From Candidatus Gastranaerophilales bacterium (GTDB taxonomy: Bacteria; Cyanobacteriota; Vampirovibrionia; Gastranaerophilales; Gastranaerophilaceae): DNA of 64,000 nucleotides. Shown here piece after piece: positions 46,463-56,431 of the stretch. The notes under the pieces are model-generated. The model saw nothing but the letters and a program-made list of their open reading frames with translations, ran no database searches and had not been told where the DNA came from. How positions within the stretch are numbered: the stretch's first letter is position 1; each line of letters starts with the position of its first letter. Location: positions 1 to 64,000 of the forward strand of contig CALUYZ010000002.1 in the NCBI GenBank assembly GCA_944325175.1, given 5' to 3'. The translations under genes were made by a program, and so were the position numbers.

Positions 46463-46906
46463 ATTTTTGTTATACATTCCCATTTCATAAGCTCTAAATT
46501 CTTTTAAAAAATATTACCGTATAAAGTTTATTTTACCTACTTTTTAGCTGAATTTAAAAAGCATTTTTTATGTCATATAAAGCTTTTTGATTTTTCTTTT
46601 GCATATTAAAACCCTAAAACCAACTTTTTAAGCTGCATGGTTTTAGGGCTTTAGTTCATTTTAAGAGTTTCTTATTTCTGCCTATATCAATTTTGAACAA
46701 GCGATTTTTGTTATACATTCCCATTTCATAAGCTCTAAATTCTTTTAAAAAATATTACCGTATAAAGTTTATTTTACCTACTTTTTAGCTGAATTTAAAA
46801 AGCATTTTTATGTCATATAAAGCTTTTTTGATTTAACTTTTGCATATTAAAACCCTAAAACCAACTTTTTAAGCTGCATAGTTTTAGGGCTTTAGTTCAT
46901 TTTAAG
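46463..46906. repeat. Tandem 203-bp non-coding direct repeat
   Basis: Copies at 46463-46665 and 46704-46906 (offset 241) are nearly identical, separated by 38 unique bases. Each ends in a strong hairpin, CCCTAAAACCA...TGGTTTTAGGG, followed by CTTTAGTT, and each begins with a TTGTTATACATTCC promoter-like stretch. No shared ORF of useful length is visible. A tandem small-RNA gene pair or a lineage repeat fits best. The preceding 420 bases (46040-46462) are AT-rich with no recognisable gene. Confidence 0.75.
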
Positions 46907-46931
46907 AATATTTTTAAATATTACTCATTTT

Positions 46932-47201
46932 TTATTCAGCTTTAGCTTCTTCTTTTTTATTTATCATATCCTGAATTTTTGCGATAATTTCTTCGCCTTT
47001 TTTCTGCATTTCAGAAACAACATCGTCCGCTTTAGCTTGAATTTCTTTAACTGCGCCTTGAGCTTTATCGTAAGCTTCTTTTGTTTTGTTGCCAATAGCT
47101 TCTCTTGTTTCTTCACCTGATTGAGGTGCCAATAAAATACCTATAATTGCGCCAACTGTGCCGCCTACAATAAAACCTGCAATAAATTTTCCTGCTGACA
47201 T
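46932..47201 (-). CDS. YtxH-domain small membrane protein
   Basis: An 89-residue protein: the glycine-rich membrane helix FIAGFIVGGTVGAIIGILLAPQSGEETR is the YtxH signature, followed by an amphipathic helical tail of the apolipophorin type. The last of three small genes (YtxH, DUF948-like, YtxH) on the minus strand. The family is associated with the envelope and general stress in Firmicutes; the role here is unknown. Confidence 0.8.
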   Translation of the reverse strand: MSAGKFIAGFIVGGTVGAIIGILLAPQSGEETREAIGNKTKEAYDKAQGAVKEIQAKADDVVSEMQKKGEEIIAKIQDMINKKEEAKAE

Positions 47202-47219
47202 AATTTATATTCCTTTCTA

Positions 47220-47573
47220 TTACTTTTTAAATAAGCTTAAACCAGCCTTAAAGCCTTCAATAAGACCGCTTAAAACGCCTTTAACTTTGCCGCCCAAAAC
47301 TCCTGTAGCACCTAAAATGCCGTTTAGAGCGCAATTCATAACTTTTACTCTGTTATCTGCGGTTTTTACAAGGGAATTAATTCCTGCAAATGTTTCTTTT
47401 AAATCGGTAACAGCCGGCTCTAAACCTTTATTTACAGTATTTACAGCCATATTTAAGCCGCACATAAAATCTTTAGCAGAAATTAAAAGTTTTACCAAAA
47501 ATACCGTTAAAACAATAATGCATATTGTGCTGACAATGACCAATGTAATCAGGCTTATTTGCATAATATCCAT
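47220..47573 (-). CDS. DUF948-like membrane protein
   Basis: A 117-residue protein with one N-terminal membrane helix (LITLVIVSTICIIVLTVFLVKLL), then helices resembling the DUF948 heptad pattern and a hydrophobic Gly-rich region (ILGATGVLGGKVKGVL). It lies between two YtxH genes, an arrangement also seen for DUF948 and YtxH in other bacteria. Confidence 0.7.
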   Translation of the reverse strand: MDIMQISLITLVIVSTICIIVLTVFLVKLLISAKDFMCGLNMAVNTVNKGLEPAVTDLKETFAGINSLVKTADNRVKVMNCALNGILGATGVLGGKVKGVLSGLIEGFKAGLSLFKK

Positions 47574-47590
47574 ATTTATCTCCCCCTAAA

Positions 47591-47899
47591 TTACATGCCA
47601 TACACGTCAGTTTCAATATTTTTGGCATTAGCCAATTTTTCAGCCTTTATGTTATCTGCAATTTTTTTACATTCTGTTTCGATTTTATCTTTCGTCGATT
47701 TGATAACATTCATTGCCTGATTTTTAACTTTGTCTATTTCAGGATTGCATTTCTCAACAACGTTTTTAAATGCATCCTTAATTTCTTTTCTTGATTCTTC
47801 ACCGGATTTTGGGGCAAAAACCACTCCTGCAAGAACTCCGCCTGCAACACCCGCCAAAATTCCCATAGCGAATGCGATTGAACTATTTTTTTTACACAT
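47591..47899 (-). CDS. YtxH-domain small membrane protein
   Basis: A 102-residue protein starting MCKKNSSIAFAMGILAG, with the glycine-rich helix GVAGGVLAGVVFAPKSGEESRKEI of the YtxH family and a Lys/Glu helical tail. First of the three-gene minus-strand unit. The gap upstream to the tRNA region is AT-rich. Confidence 0.8.
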   Translation of the reverse strand: MCKKNSSIAFAMGILAGVAGGVLAGVVFAPKSGEESRKEIKDAFKNVVEKCNPEIDKVKNQAMNVIKSTKDKIETECKKIADNIKAEKLANAKNIETDVYGM

Positions 47900-48184
47900 T
47901 TTCTAACTTTTCTCCATTTTAAAAAGACTTTTTTAGTATATCATTTTTTTTGCCCCCTTTAAACCCCCCTTAATTCACCGTTTATTTAAAGTTTTAAAAC
48001 TTTAACCCACATTTGAACAAATTTTTGAACATTTTGTTGTCATATTTACAATTTTTAACCAACCAAAAAAATAAATTATTTATATTAGATTTTATTTAAA
48101 ATTTCACTTGTCAAAAAATATTTTATTGCTATAATAATTTTGTTGACATCAGCAAACAAAAATCGCTGAATAAAACAAATTATC

Positions 48185-48280
48185 AAATAATCCTCAGTAG
48201 CTCCTTGGTGAGGCTTGCCGAACCAAAAGAAATCAGAGCAAATGCTCTGCCGGTGAGCGAAACGGAAAAAGAAAAAAATT
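48185..48280. other. Rearranged tRNA-Asn-like fragment
   Basis: Begins with a 19-base direct repeat (to 48203) of the sequence that enters the intact tRNA-Asn (48287-48305). The rest contains inverted matches to tRNA-Asn arms: AATGCTCTGCC matches the reverse complement of the D-arm/anticodon side, and CGAACCAA that of the T arm. It cannot fold as a normal tRNA. It is probably a relic of rearrangement or insertion at the tRNA. Confidence 0.45.
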
Positions 48281-48292
48281 AAAATTAAATAA

Positions 48293-49824
<1,532 letters not shown>

Positions 49825-49828
<4 letters not shown>

Positions 49829-50004
49829 TTTTCAATTCCCTTTAAGATTGCGTCTATATCTGCTTTTTTGTAAAGCCTGTATGAATTAATAGGGTGTCTA
49901 AATGGTTTTAACTTTCCAGCCTTATCCCAGCGTCTTAAAGTTGTTTTATCAACCCCTAAAAGTTCCGCTGCCTCTTTTATCGTTATATAGTCTTTGATGT
50001 TCAT
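49825..50004 (-). CDS. MerR-type/excisionase-like DNA-binding protein
   Basis: About 59 residues: ITIKEAAELLGVDKTTLRRWDKAGKLKP is the helix-turn-helix with wing of MerR-type excisionases, and YRLYKKADIDAIL the usual ending. An upstream in-frame ATG at 50022 is possible. Coupled by overlap to the recombinase gene, so it may set recombination direction. Confidence 0.85.
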
Positions 50005-50050
50005 ATAAAAATTATATAACAATATGAAAGGTTATGCAAGGATATGTAAA

Positions 50051-50365
50051 TTATAAATTACAATCAAATATTTCATTAATAAAATTATTCTTATTCTTAT
50101 TTATATTTTGTATTATTTCTTCACCCCTTAAGGTCAAATAATTTTCTGGTATTGTTGTAAAAAAGTTCTGCCCTATACCTCTTTTGGCTACAATATGCGT
50201 GTAACCTAGTGCATTTAATTCATCTATAACCTCAATCATACCGCTTATATCTTTTCTTATGAGCTCCTTAACTCCTTGATTTACCTCTAGTAATGTTTTG
50301 TTATTCTGCTTTGAGTTATAAAGCAAATTTAACAATTCGTTTGTATATTCTTGACGTTTACCCAT
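50051..50365 (-). CDS. Hypothetical element protein
   Basis: A 104-residue protein of unknown family, largely helical with a central beta-type stretch (YTHIVAKRGIGQNFFTTIPENYLTLRG) that looks like a winged-helix wing. It lies four bases downstream of the XRE gene and may be its partner. No enzymatic motif is visible. Confidence 0.6.
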   Translation of the reverse strand: MGKRQEYTNELLNLLYNSKQNNKTLLEVNQGVKELIRKDISGMIEVIDELNALGYTHIVAKRGIGQNFFTTIPENYLTLRGEEIIQNINKNKNNFINEIFDCNL

Positions 50366-50369
50366 AATC

Positions 50370-50711
50370 CTATCCCTTAATTTTCTTATTATATTTCTTT
50401 ATCGACTCTATGAAATTTAAAAATAACTCTAACTCGGCATTATTAGAAGAATACACTTCTTTAATAATCTTATCTCTATTCGTATTTTTGTTTTCTTCAA
50501 CTTGAAACCCAAACTCTGATAGCGGAACATTTAAAACATCTATTAATTTAAAAAATGTTTCAAGACTAGGCATAAAAACACCTCTTTCCAGTTTTCCATA
50601 GTGTTTTTCTGCAATTCCTATCTTTTCCGATAGTTCTTCTTGGGTTAATTTCGCCTTTTTTCTATATTCTTTAAATTTTTTGCCTAAAAATTCCTTGTCG
50701 TAAAATATCAT
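50370..50711 (-). CDS. XRE-family helix-turn-helix regulator
   Basis: A 113-residue protein. Residues 10-65 form the lambda-repressor-like HTH (KLTQEELSEKIGIAEKHYGKLERG, then SLETFFKLIDVL). The C-terminal tail is helical. It is divergent from the HsdR_N-like gene with 150 bases between, a likely regulatory switch. Confidence 0.88.
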   Translation of the reverse strand: MIFYDKEFLGKKFKEYRKKAKLTQEELSEKIGIAEKHYGKLERGVFMPSLETFFKLIDVLNVPLSEFGFQVEENKNTNRDKIIKEVYSSNNAELELFLNFIESIKKYNKKIKG

Positions 50712-50793
50712 AGGGTTGTACCTCGCTATTTTTCTTAAAATAGAATATTTATGACTACTTTTTAACTCTCTTTCTATTCCTTAACCAAAATAA

Positions 50794-50813
50794 GGTATAT
50801 TTATATTCCTTTT
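50794..50813. promoter_or_regulatory. Imperfect palindrome in divergent intergenic region
   Basis: AAGGTATA-TTTA-TATTCCTT has one mismatch between the arms. It lies between the XRE gene and the nuclease-like gene and may be the repressor's operator. Confidence 0.35.
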
Positions 50814-50863
50814 TGTGTTAATATCCTGTTGAGGTAGTTAAAAAATAATGAGGTATTTGCTAT

Positions 50864-51944
50864 ATGGAATTTATTGAAAAGATTAACCAACTAAAAGAAC
50901 GCTGTTCAGCTATGAAAGACAGCTTGCAAACAGAAGAAGCAACGAAGAACGCATTAATTATGCCTTTTATTAATGCTCTTGGATATGATGTTTTTAACCC
51001 TATAGAAGTTGTACCTGAATATATTGCAGATGTCGGAGTTAAAAAAGGTGAAAAGGTTGACTACGCAATATTAAAAGATAATAAACCGATAATACTTATT
51101 GAGTGCAAGAAAGTTGATAATAAATCTTTAGATATAAAAAAAACACGCAACTCAACTTATAAGATATTTTAGCGTTACTGACGCAAAGTTTATAATTTTA
51201 TCAAATGGCATTGTATATAAATTCTTTTCTGATATTGAATCTGCTGGCAAATTAGATAATGAACCGTTTTTTACCTTTAACTTATTAGATTTCAAAGAAA
51301 ATCAGATAGAAACCCTCTCTGAATTTTGCAAAGAAAATTTTGATATAGAAAAAGCATTTTCAAACGCAGGTGATTTAAAGTATATCAAGCAATTTGAAGA
51401 AGTTATTGAAAATGAATACAGACAGCCCAGCGATGATTTTATAAGGTATTTAATAAATAAATCTGGAGTTTGTGAAGGTCACATTACCGATAGAATTATT
51501 GAAAAACATAAAAATACTACCATAGAAGCATTTAATCTCTTTATGTCAAAAGTAATGAAAACATCCCTCGATTTTAATTTAAGCTCCAAACAAGAAACTA
51601 AAGAAACAAAAAACGAAATTATAACGACCCTTGAAGAATTAGAAGGCTACGCAATAGTAAAAAGTCTTTTAAATGGTGTTGTTGATACAAAAAGAATAAC
51701 ATATAGAGATAATGCAAGCTATTTTAATGTTTTGTTAGATGATAATATAAGAAAAACTATATGTAGACTATATTTTAACCGCTCTCAAAAATATATAGCA
51801 TTTGTAAAGGATAAAAAAGAAGAAAAAATTGCAATAAATTCAACAAATGATATTTTCAACTTGAAAGATAAGCTAAATGAAAAAATAAAAGAACTTATAA
51901 ATAATCATTCAAAAATTGAAGAAAGTGAGGTGCAAAATGTTTAA
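50864..51944 (+). pseudogene. HsdR_N-like PD-(D/E)XK nuclease gene split by frameshift at A8
   Basis: The first frame gives 102 residues ending at 51172. A single-base shift at the A8 tract (51136-51143) restores a continuous frame to 51944, for about 359 residues in total. Residues 1-95 carry the HsdR N-terminal nuclease pattern (EEATKNALIMPFINALGYDVF, VDYAILKDNKPIILIECKK), and the joined frame continues with the expected TQLIRYFSVTDAKFIILSNG. The rest is helical, then a beta domain resembling type I enzyme accessory parts. It may be a real mutation, a phase-variable tract or a sequencing error. Confidence 0.85.
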
Positions 51945-52782
51945 AATTATATCTGGCGATTTTTCAAAAAATTCAATTTGCACTTTTGAGAGCATATTAG
52001 AAACAGGAAAAGGATTTGAAACAACAAAAACTTTATTAAAAAATGCGCAAGAAATTCGTCTGTTATCAGATGAAGAAATAAATCAATTAATACAAAATTC
52101 AGATTATGCCTTATATATAAAAGACTTAAAAAAAGCTATTAAAGATGATAATACAGTGTGTTTTTATTATAAATACAAAAATAAAAAAGAATTTACAGCA
52201 ATAACAGACCTAAAAACTTATCAATTAGTTGCAAATAACGCAAAAGAAGAAGTCCCAGAAGAAAAATTGACGACTGTAAGTTCATCTAAAAATGGATGTT
52301 TACTTTTAATAGTTATTGCAGTAATTTTATTTATACTGGTAAGCTGTGTTGGAAATCATCAAACAAATACTACTTCAAACGACACGCAAACAAGTAACAA
52401 GGCAATAACTTCACGAAAACCTGCTCAGAACACCATAAAAGTAGCAAATGCCAAACAGGTCAATTATTTAAAAGGCTTTTTAAAACCAGGTTTTCAGATT
52501 GTAGATGAAAAACGTGTATACTATATCAAATCAAATGATTATCAGAATGCTTATTTTGTCGGAACAATGGTAAGACATATAAATAGGCTTGAACCTTGTA
52601 TATGGTTTGCAAGCAAATTTGAAGATACATCTGGTACGATATTATCAGCAAGTGACGGTGCAGTTTATGCTTCTTATCCTTTAGACGCTCGTAAGACTGA
52701 TATTCAAGTTAAATCTTATGATGATGGGTATAATAAAATTCATAATGAAGTATTAAAGCATTTTAACGAATTAGCAAGGTAA
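51937..52782 (+). CDS. Hypothetical membrane protein
   Basis: About 281 residues from the ATG at 51937, which overlaps the end of the nuclease-like frame by eight bases and follows GAGGTG. The N-terminal 120 residues are probably cytosolic. One membrane segment follows (CLLLIVIAVILFILVSCVG, about residues 128-147), then a Thr/Ser-rich linker and a C-terminal exported domain. No family is recognised. Confidence 0.7.
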   Translation: MFKIISGDFSKNSICTFESILETGKGFETTKTLLKNAQEIRLLSDEEINQLIQNSDYALYIKDLKKAIKDDNTVCFYYKYKNKKEFTAITDLKTYQLVANNAKEEVPEEKLTTVSSSKNGCLLLIVIAVILFILVSCVGNHQTNTTSNDTQTSNKAITSRKPAQNTIKVANAKQVNYLKGFLKPGFQIVDEKRVYYIKSNDYQNAYFVGTMVRHINRLEPCIWFASKFEDTSGTILSASDGAVYASYPLDARKTDIQVKSYDDGYNKIHNEVLKHFNELAR

Positions 52783-52854
52783 GATTTCAGCTTATTTGTT
52801 TGGGAATAATATCAGCTATAATTTGCTGTGCTTCGGTTTTGGCTTCAAGTGTTA

Positions 52855-52890
52855 GTGAAAAGCTCATTGAAAAATCAATGAGCTTTTCAC
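52855..52890. terminator. Bidirectional terminator hairpin
   Basis: A perfect 16-bp stem GTGAAAAGCTCATTGA with a 4-base loop lies between the convergent membrane-protein gene and the terminase-like gene. Confidence 0.85.
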
Positions 52891-52916
52891 CTATTGTCTT
52901 TTGTATAAAGGTATTC

Positions 52917-53261
52917 TTATAACTCCTTTAATTTATCCATAACTTTTTCAATAACTGAATCATCAATTATTTCATTTACTGTTTGCTCCACTTTTTCTGT
53001 AGGATTTTCACCAATACTTGCCCTAATTGTTTCAAAGGCTCTAACATTACCTTTAAGGGCTTGCATAATTAAAGAAAGACAAATTTTTTCTCTCATACTT
53101 TTGCCATTTTTATCAATAGTATCAAGCAAGTAAAGCAGCTCATCTCTAAGCTGCTTATTTTTCCGTCTTATTTCCCCAGACTTTATACCGCCAATTCTTC
53201 CATTTTTTCGAGCTTCACTCGAGCTTTTAGGCAATAAGTTTTTTAGACTTTTTTTATTCAT
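52917..53261 (-). CDS. Phage small-terminase-like protein
   Basis: A 114-residue protein. SSSEARKNGRIGGIKSGEIRR followed by helices with ALKGNVRAFETIRASIGENP resembles the short terminase-small-subunit-like proteins in phages and islands of Firmicutes. Without a large terminase gene here, the role is uncertain. Last of the minus-strand module. Confidence 0.55.
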   Translation of the reverse strand: MNKKSLKNLLPKSSSEARKNGRIGGIKSGEIRRKNKQLRDELLYLLDTIDKNGKSMREKICLSLIMQALKGNVRAFETIRASIGENPTEKVEQTVNEIIDDSVIEKVMDKLKEL

Positions 53262-53501
53262 TTATTCAACCCTCTTTACTAATTTTATGTTCATTGGTTT
53301 TATGACTTTTGTTGCAAAATTATCAAAATTCCAAATATGATAAACATTTGTTGCGGCTATTAATAAAATTAGAATCGCACTTAGTATTTGTAAAAACTTA
53401 ATCTCGCTTTTTTGAAATCTGATTTCATCACTTAATATATCTATTGCCATACTCTTGTAATCTATAATTTTTTCTTGTTGTTTAACTGCTTTGTTTTTCA
53501 T
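53262..53501 (-). CDS. Hypothetical small membrane protein
   Basis: A 79-residue protein with one membrane segment (FLQILSAILILLIAATNVYHIW, about residues 38-60) and a Lys-rich N terminus. Its stop directly abuts the next gene. No family is recognised. Confidence 0.6.
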   Translation of the reverse strand: MKNKAVKQQEKIIDYKSMAIDILSDEIRFQKSEIKFLQILSAILILLIAATNVYHIWNFDNFATKVIKPMNIKLVKRVE

Positions 53502-53564
53502 AAAGTTTCCTCCTATATTCTATTTCTATGATATTTGTTACCTATTTCAAAAAAACGCTTAAAT

Positions 53565-53777
53565 TTACCGCCTTTTTTCAATCTTTGAGCGAGCTTTTCC
53601 TAGTTGCTCTCGTTTCTTTTTGCTTATGGGTGGTTTATTAGGATTTATATATCCATATTTTTTGCAACACTCCATACAATATTTATATTTAACTGGTGAT
53701 TTAGCATTTGTTAAATCTTCATCTAACCAACAGTTATTACATGATTTGTTTTTACAAAAATGCATTATATAATTCAT
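53565..53777 (-). CDS. Small Cys-rich, probably zinc-binding protein
   Basis: A 70-residue protein with Cys in HFCKNKSCNNCW and YCMECCKKYG, enough for a zinc site, and a basic C-terminal tail. It is probably a nucleic-acid-binding accessory protein of the element. No family is recognised. Confidence 0.6.
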   Translation of the reverse strand: MNYIMHFCKNKSCNNCWLDEDLTNAKSPVKYKYCMECCKKYGYINPNKPPISKKKREQLGKARSKIEKRR

Positions 53778-53791
53778 AGTTATAAATACTC

Positions 53792-53929
53792 CTAATAGCT
53801 TGTTGTGTGATTATTTTCATTTGTAGTTTCAATATCATTTAGATATTCATTTTCATTTTCAAGTAGCATAAGCATATGGTTCTCCACAAGCTCATTCATT
53901 TGGCTATGCATTTGTTTAAGTTGTTTCAT
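53792..53929 (-). CDS. Small 45-residue ORF overlapping the replication gene
   Basis: Reads MKQLKQMHSQMNELVEN and continues acidic to HTTSY. Its start overlaps the end of the DUF1376-like gene by 14 bases, typical of coupled phage-type genes. A weak AAAGGAAAG lies upstream. It is too short for firm support. Confidence 0.45.
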   Translation of the reverse strand: MKQLKQMHSQMNELVENHMLMLLENENEYLNDIETTNENNHTTSY

Positions 53930-54320
53930 CTTTTGATATCTTTCCTTTCGCGTTTTCTTGTCTTGTAGTTACATAATTAATTCGTTCAAAAATTCTTTTA
54001 TCTAGATATGGACTGTACAGATTTGAATCATTATCAATTTCAAGTTTTTTCATAACATCAGGACTTAATCCCTCTGGAAATCGTAAATTGATAACTTTTT
54101 CTGTAAGGTGTCCATACTGAAATTGATAACAAAAAACTTTTATAAATTGTCCTATTTCGGAATCCGTTAAATCAGCCGTCATAGACATAAAATCATTTGG
54201 ATAAAACATAAAGGCGGGGTCTTTTTCCTTATAAGATAGCTGTTTTTTGAACTCCATAGGGTCAATTTTATTCATAATATAATTGTTTATAAGTTTCTGC
54301 TTATCTTTGTTTTTAGCCAT
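53916..54320 (-). CDS. DUF1376-like replication-associated protein
   Basis: A 134-residue protein. MFYPNDFMSMTADLTDSEIG and the following IKVFCYQFQYGHL match the DUF1376 pattern found at the N terminus of phage replication initiators. It lies directly downstream of the primase-polymerase gene, overlapping it by eight bases, so it is probably part of the element's replication module. Confidence 0.7.
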   Translation of the reverse strand: MAKNKDKQKLINNYIMNKIDPMEFKKQLSYKEKDPAFMFYPNDFMSMTADLTDSEIGQFIKVFCYQFQYGHLTEKVINLRFPEGLSPDVMKKLEIDNDSNLYSPYLDKRIFERINYVTTRQENAKGKISKDETT

Positions 54321-55203
54321 TCTGATACCTCATTTTGCACTTTTGGGCCGTCCTTCTGAGGTAATCACTTCTAAACATCTTTTTTCTATGTTTAAGGTCT
54401 TTCTGACTGGCATATGGACTTTTGCAAAATGCTTCGATTGATAGATTTTCATTACCTTTAGTCCAAAATATCAATTTTGACATTAATCCTAAGTCATTGC
54501 GGCTTTCGTCAGTAGAAGGTCTTTCGCCATTCCAATACGCTTGAAATTTTTTATCTCTTTTTAATCCAATCTGCAATAATTCAGATGATGATATATTGAA
54601 ATTTTGCGTTTCTATGGGTGTATATTCTGTTTCATTAGGTGCAAAATGTTTATAATAAATTTGATTGAGTTCTTGCTGTCTTTTTTCAATATTCCAATTA
54701 TTATAAACATTCTCTGTAAGTACAAAATGTCGGGAATGGTCGTATATTTCAAAAGTTTTACACCAACTTAAATTAGAATTTTTGCACTTTTTTTCTGGTT
54801 TACTGCCAATTATTAAAATATGCAACCCTCTACCACTTAATGAATATTCAGTATATGACTTAAACTTATTAACTATCCCCAAGGCTTCTTTTGCGATAGA
54901 ACCATTTTTATTAACACAATAATCTACATCAATTCCAGTTATAGTAATGTCATTGTCTATTTTTCCAAGTGCTATTCCGATATATTTCGCATTTCCCAAA
55001 TATGCTTTTGCATTTAAAGCTGTGTTATAAGCAACATATTTACTTTCATCAACCATATCTATTAATCTGCCTGTCTTGCTGTCAATAGGTCGTTTTAGTT
55101 TATCTACAACCACAAAACGCTTTAAATCCTTTAAATCTTGTAGTAAAATGGAATTACGATTTTCTAGGCTCTCTGTTTGGGGAGCTATTTTAATTTCCTG
55201 CAT
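54313..55203 (-). CDS. Archaeo-eukaryotic-type primase-polymerase
   Basis: A 296-residue protein of the phage NrS-1 polymerase-like type. Three AEP motifs are visible: the acidic DhD (GIDVDYC), the sxH-like SGRGLHIL and the later hydrophobic-acidic EIYDHSRHF. RPIDSKTGRLIDMVDESK at the N terminus is typical of the family. The C-terminal part (about residues 210-290) looks like the helical bundle next to the primase. It likely primes or replicates the element's DNA. No helicase domain is fused. Confidence 0.82.
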   Translation of the reverse strand: MQEIKIAPQTESLENRNSILLQDLKDLKRFVVVDKLKRPIDSKTGRLIDMVDESKYVAYNTALNAKAYLGNAKYIGIALGKIDNDITITGIDVDYCVNKNGSIAKEALGIVNKFKSYTEYSLSGRGLHILIIGSKPEKKCKNSNLSWCKTFEIYDHSRHFVLTENVYNNWNIEKRQQELNQIYYKHFAPNETEYTPIETQNFNISSSELLQIGLKRDKKFQAYWNGERPSTDESRNDLGLMSKLIFWTKGNENLSIEAFCKSPYASQKDLKHRKKMFRSDYLRRTAQKCKMRYQNG

Positions 55204-55354
55204 TTTTTGCCTCTTTCTTTTTTTTATGCAATTTGATAATTAAATTTGCAAAATTAGCGAAATTTGAAGTAATCTCAATGGCTTCAATGGTGCTTAAATC
55301 AGCTCCAAACTTTACTTTAGTCATTGAAATTAAGTTTTCGCTAAAATTTTGCAT
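55190..55354 (-). CDS. Small 54-residue ORF upstream of the primase-polymerase
   Basis: Reads MQNFSENLISMTKVKFGADL and ends with a Lys-rich tail. It overlaps the start of the primase-polymerase gene by 14 bases and begins six bases after the preceding HTH gene. Tight packing supports it as translated. Function unknown. Confidence 0.55.
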   Translation of the reverse strand: MQNFSENLISMTKVKFGADLSTIEAIEITSNFANFANLIIKLHKKKKEAKNAGN

Positions 55355-55360
55355 CAACTA

Positions 55361-55543
55361 CTAACCTGCCATTTCAGTTTTTAAAATTTCAATTATCGAA
55401 AATATTTTTTTCTTGGTAGTATCTGGCAGCTCTTTTCGTAATTTTCTACTAAAATTGCCATCAGAAATTCCCAATTTCTCAGCAATTTGCCAAAATCTAA
55501 TATTTGCTTCCGTAGCTTTTTGTCTAATGTCTAAATTTTTCAA
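55361..55543 (-). CDS. Small HTH regulator of the element
   Basis: A 60-residue helix-turn-helix protein: FWQIAEKLGISDGNFSRKLRKELP followed by KKKIFSIIEIL, a pattern common in mobile elements of Firmicutes. First gene of the minus-strand replication module and divergent from the repressor, so it is probably the Cro-like side of the switch. Confidence 0.85.
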   Translation of the reverse strand: MKNLDIRQKATEANIRFWQIAEKLGISDGNFSRKLRKELPDTTKKKIFSIIEILKTEMAG

Positions 55544-55588
55544 AATTTCCTCCTTTAATTAACTATATTGACTGTTTTTAACTATTAA

Positions 55589-55607
55589 TGTATATTTTAA
55601 ATATACA
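55589..55607. promoter_or_regulatory. Perfect 19-bp palindromic operator
   Basis: TGTATATTT-T-AAATATACA lies between the divergent HTH and repressor genes, where an operator of a lysogenic switch is expected. Confidence 0.65.
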
Positions 55608-55739
55608 CATCTTGTTGTTGTATTTGTTATTATTACATAGTAAACCCGAAATGCTTATCCCGCAAGCGTTTGATATGTACAAAATAACAAAAAAGATTAA
55701 AGTGACAGAAGTGTAAAATTAAAAAATACAGGAACATAT

Positions 55740-56429
55740 ATGAGCAAAAAAGAAAAACCGCTTAGTAAAAAGCAATTAGAAAGAATTTCAAATGTTTTTG
55801 CAAAAGCAAGAAAATCATATAATAAAGATATAAGTTATAGAAAGTTTGCCGAATATATGGGGCTTTCACATAGTACAATTCAAGCTATTGAAAACGCTCG
55901 ACAAGAGCCATCTATATCTGTGATAAATACCTATATAGAAAAGTTTGGCGGTACATTTGCCTATTGGTTAGGCGAAGCTACTTGCAAAAATCCTGATAAT
56001 GAAGCAATACATAATTTGACTGGGTTATCGGAAGAAGCCATTAATAAATTAAGGGAATATAAAAATTATATTGATATAACCGAAGCGAATATGGGGGATT
56101 ATTATTTTGATGTAGCTCAACGCTTGCAAGTGCTGAATTATATCATAGAAAATATTGAACATAATGGCTTTTGTCCTGATGAAAGCTTAAATACAACGGA
56201 TAAAAATTTATTAGATAATATTTATACTTTTCTATTCTCCGATTTTGATACTAAAAACACTCCAAATGGTTATATGTATTGTAGAAAGATAAAAATAGGC
56301 GATAAACAAGTTTCTAAGGGTGAATTATTACAAAAAAATGAAGTTAGAATGATATATTTGCTAAACATTCAAAAGAACTTAAACAAAATGAGGGATGAAA
56401 TCCAACAAAAAGAATTTGAATCTAATTAA
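55740..56429 (+). CDS. CI-like XRE-family repressor
   Basis: A 229-residue protein. Residues 25-80 form an HTH (SYRKFAEYMGLSHSTIQAIENARQEPS). The remaining part is helical and does not show the Ser-Lys protease site of LexA/CI-type repressors. It is divergent from the replication module and faces the palindromic operator, so it probably keeps the element silent. Confidence 0.8.
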   Translation: MSKKEKPLSKKQLERISNVFAKARKSYNKDISYRKFAEYMGLSHSTIQAIENARQEPSISVINTYIEKFGGTFAYWLGEATCKNPDNEAIHNLTGLSEEAINKLREYKNYIDITEANMGDYYFDVAQRLQVLNYIIENIEHNGFCPDESLNTTDKNLLDNIYTFLFSDFDTKNTPNGYMYCRKIKIGDKQVSKGELLQKNEVRMIYLLNIQKNLNKMRDEIQQKEFESN

Positions 56430-56431
56430 GA

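Noticed and set aside
46463-46906. CRISPR array
   Set aside because: Only two 203-bp copies with one 38-bp gap, and no cas genes; CRISPR repeats are much shorter and more numerous.
48191-48280. A second functional tRNA gene beside tRNA-Asn
   Set aside because: Only the 5' part matches in direct orientation; no complete cloverleaf forms.
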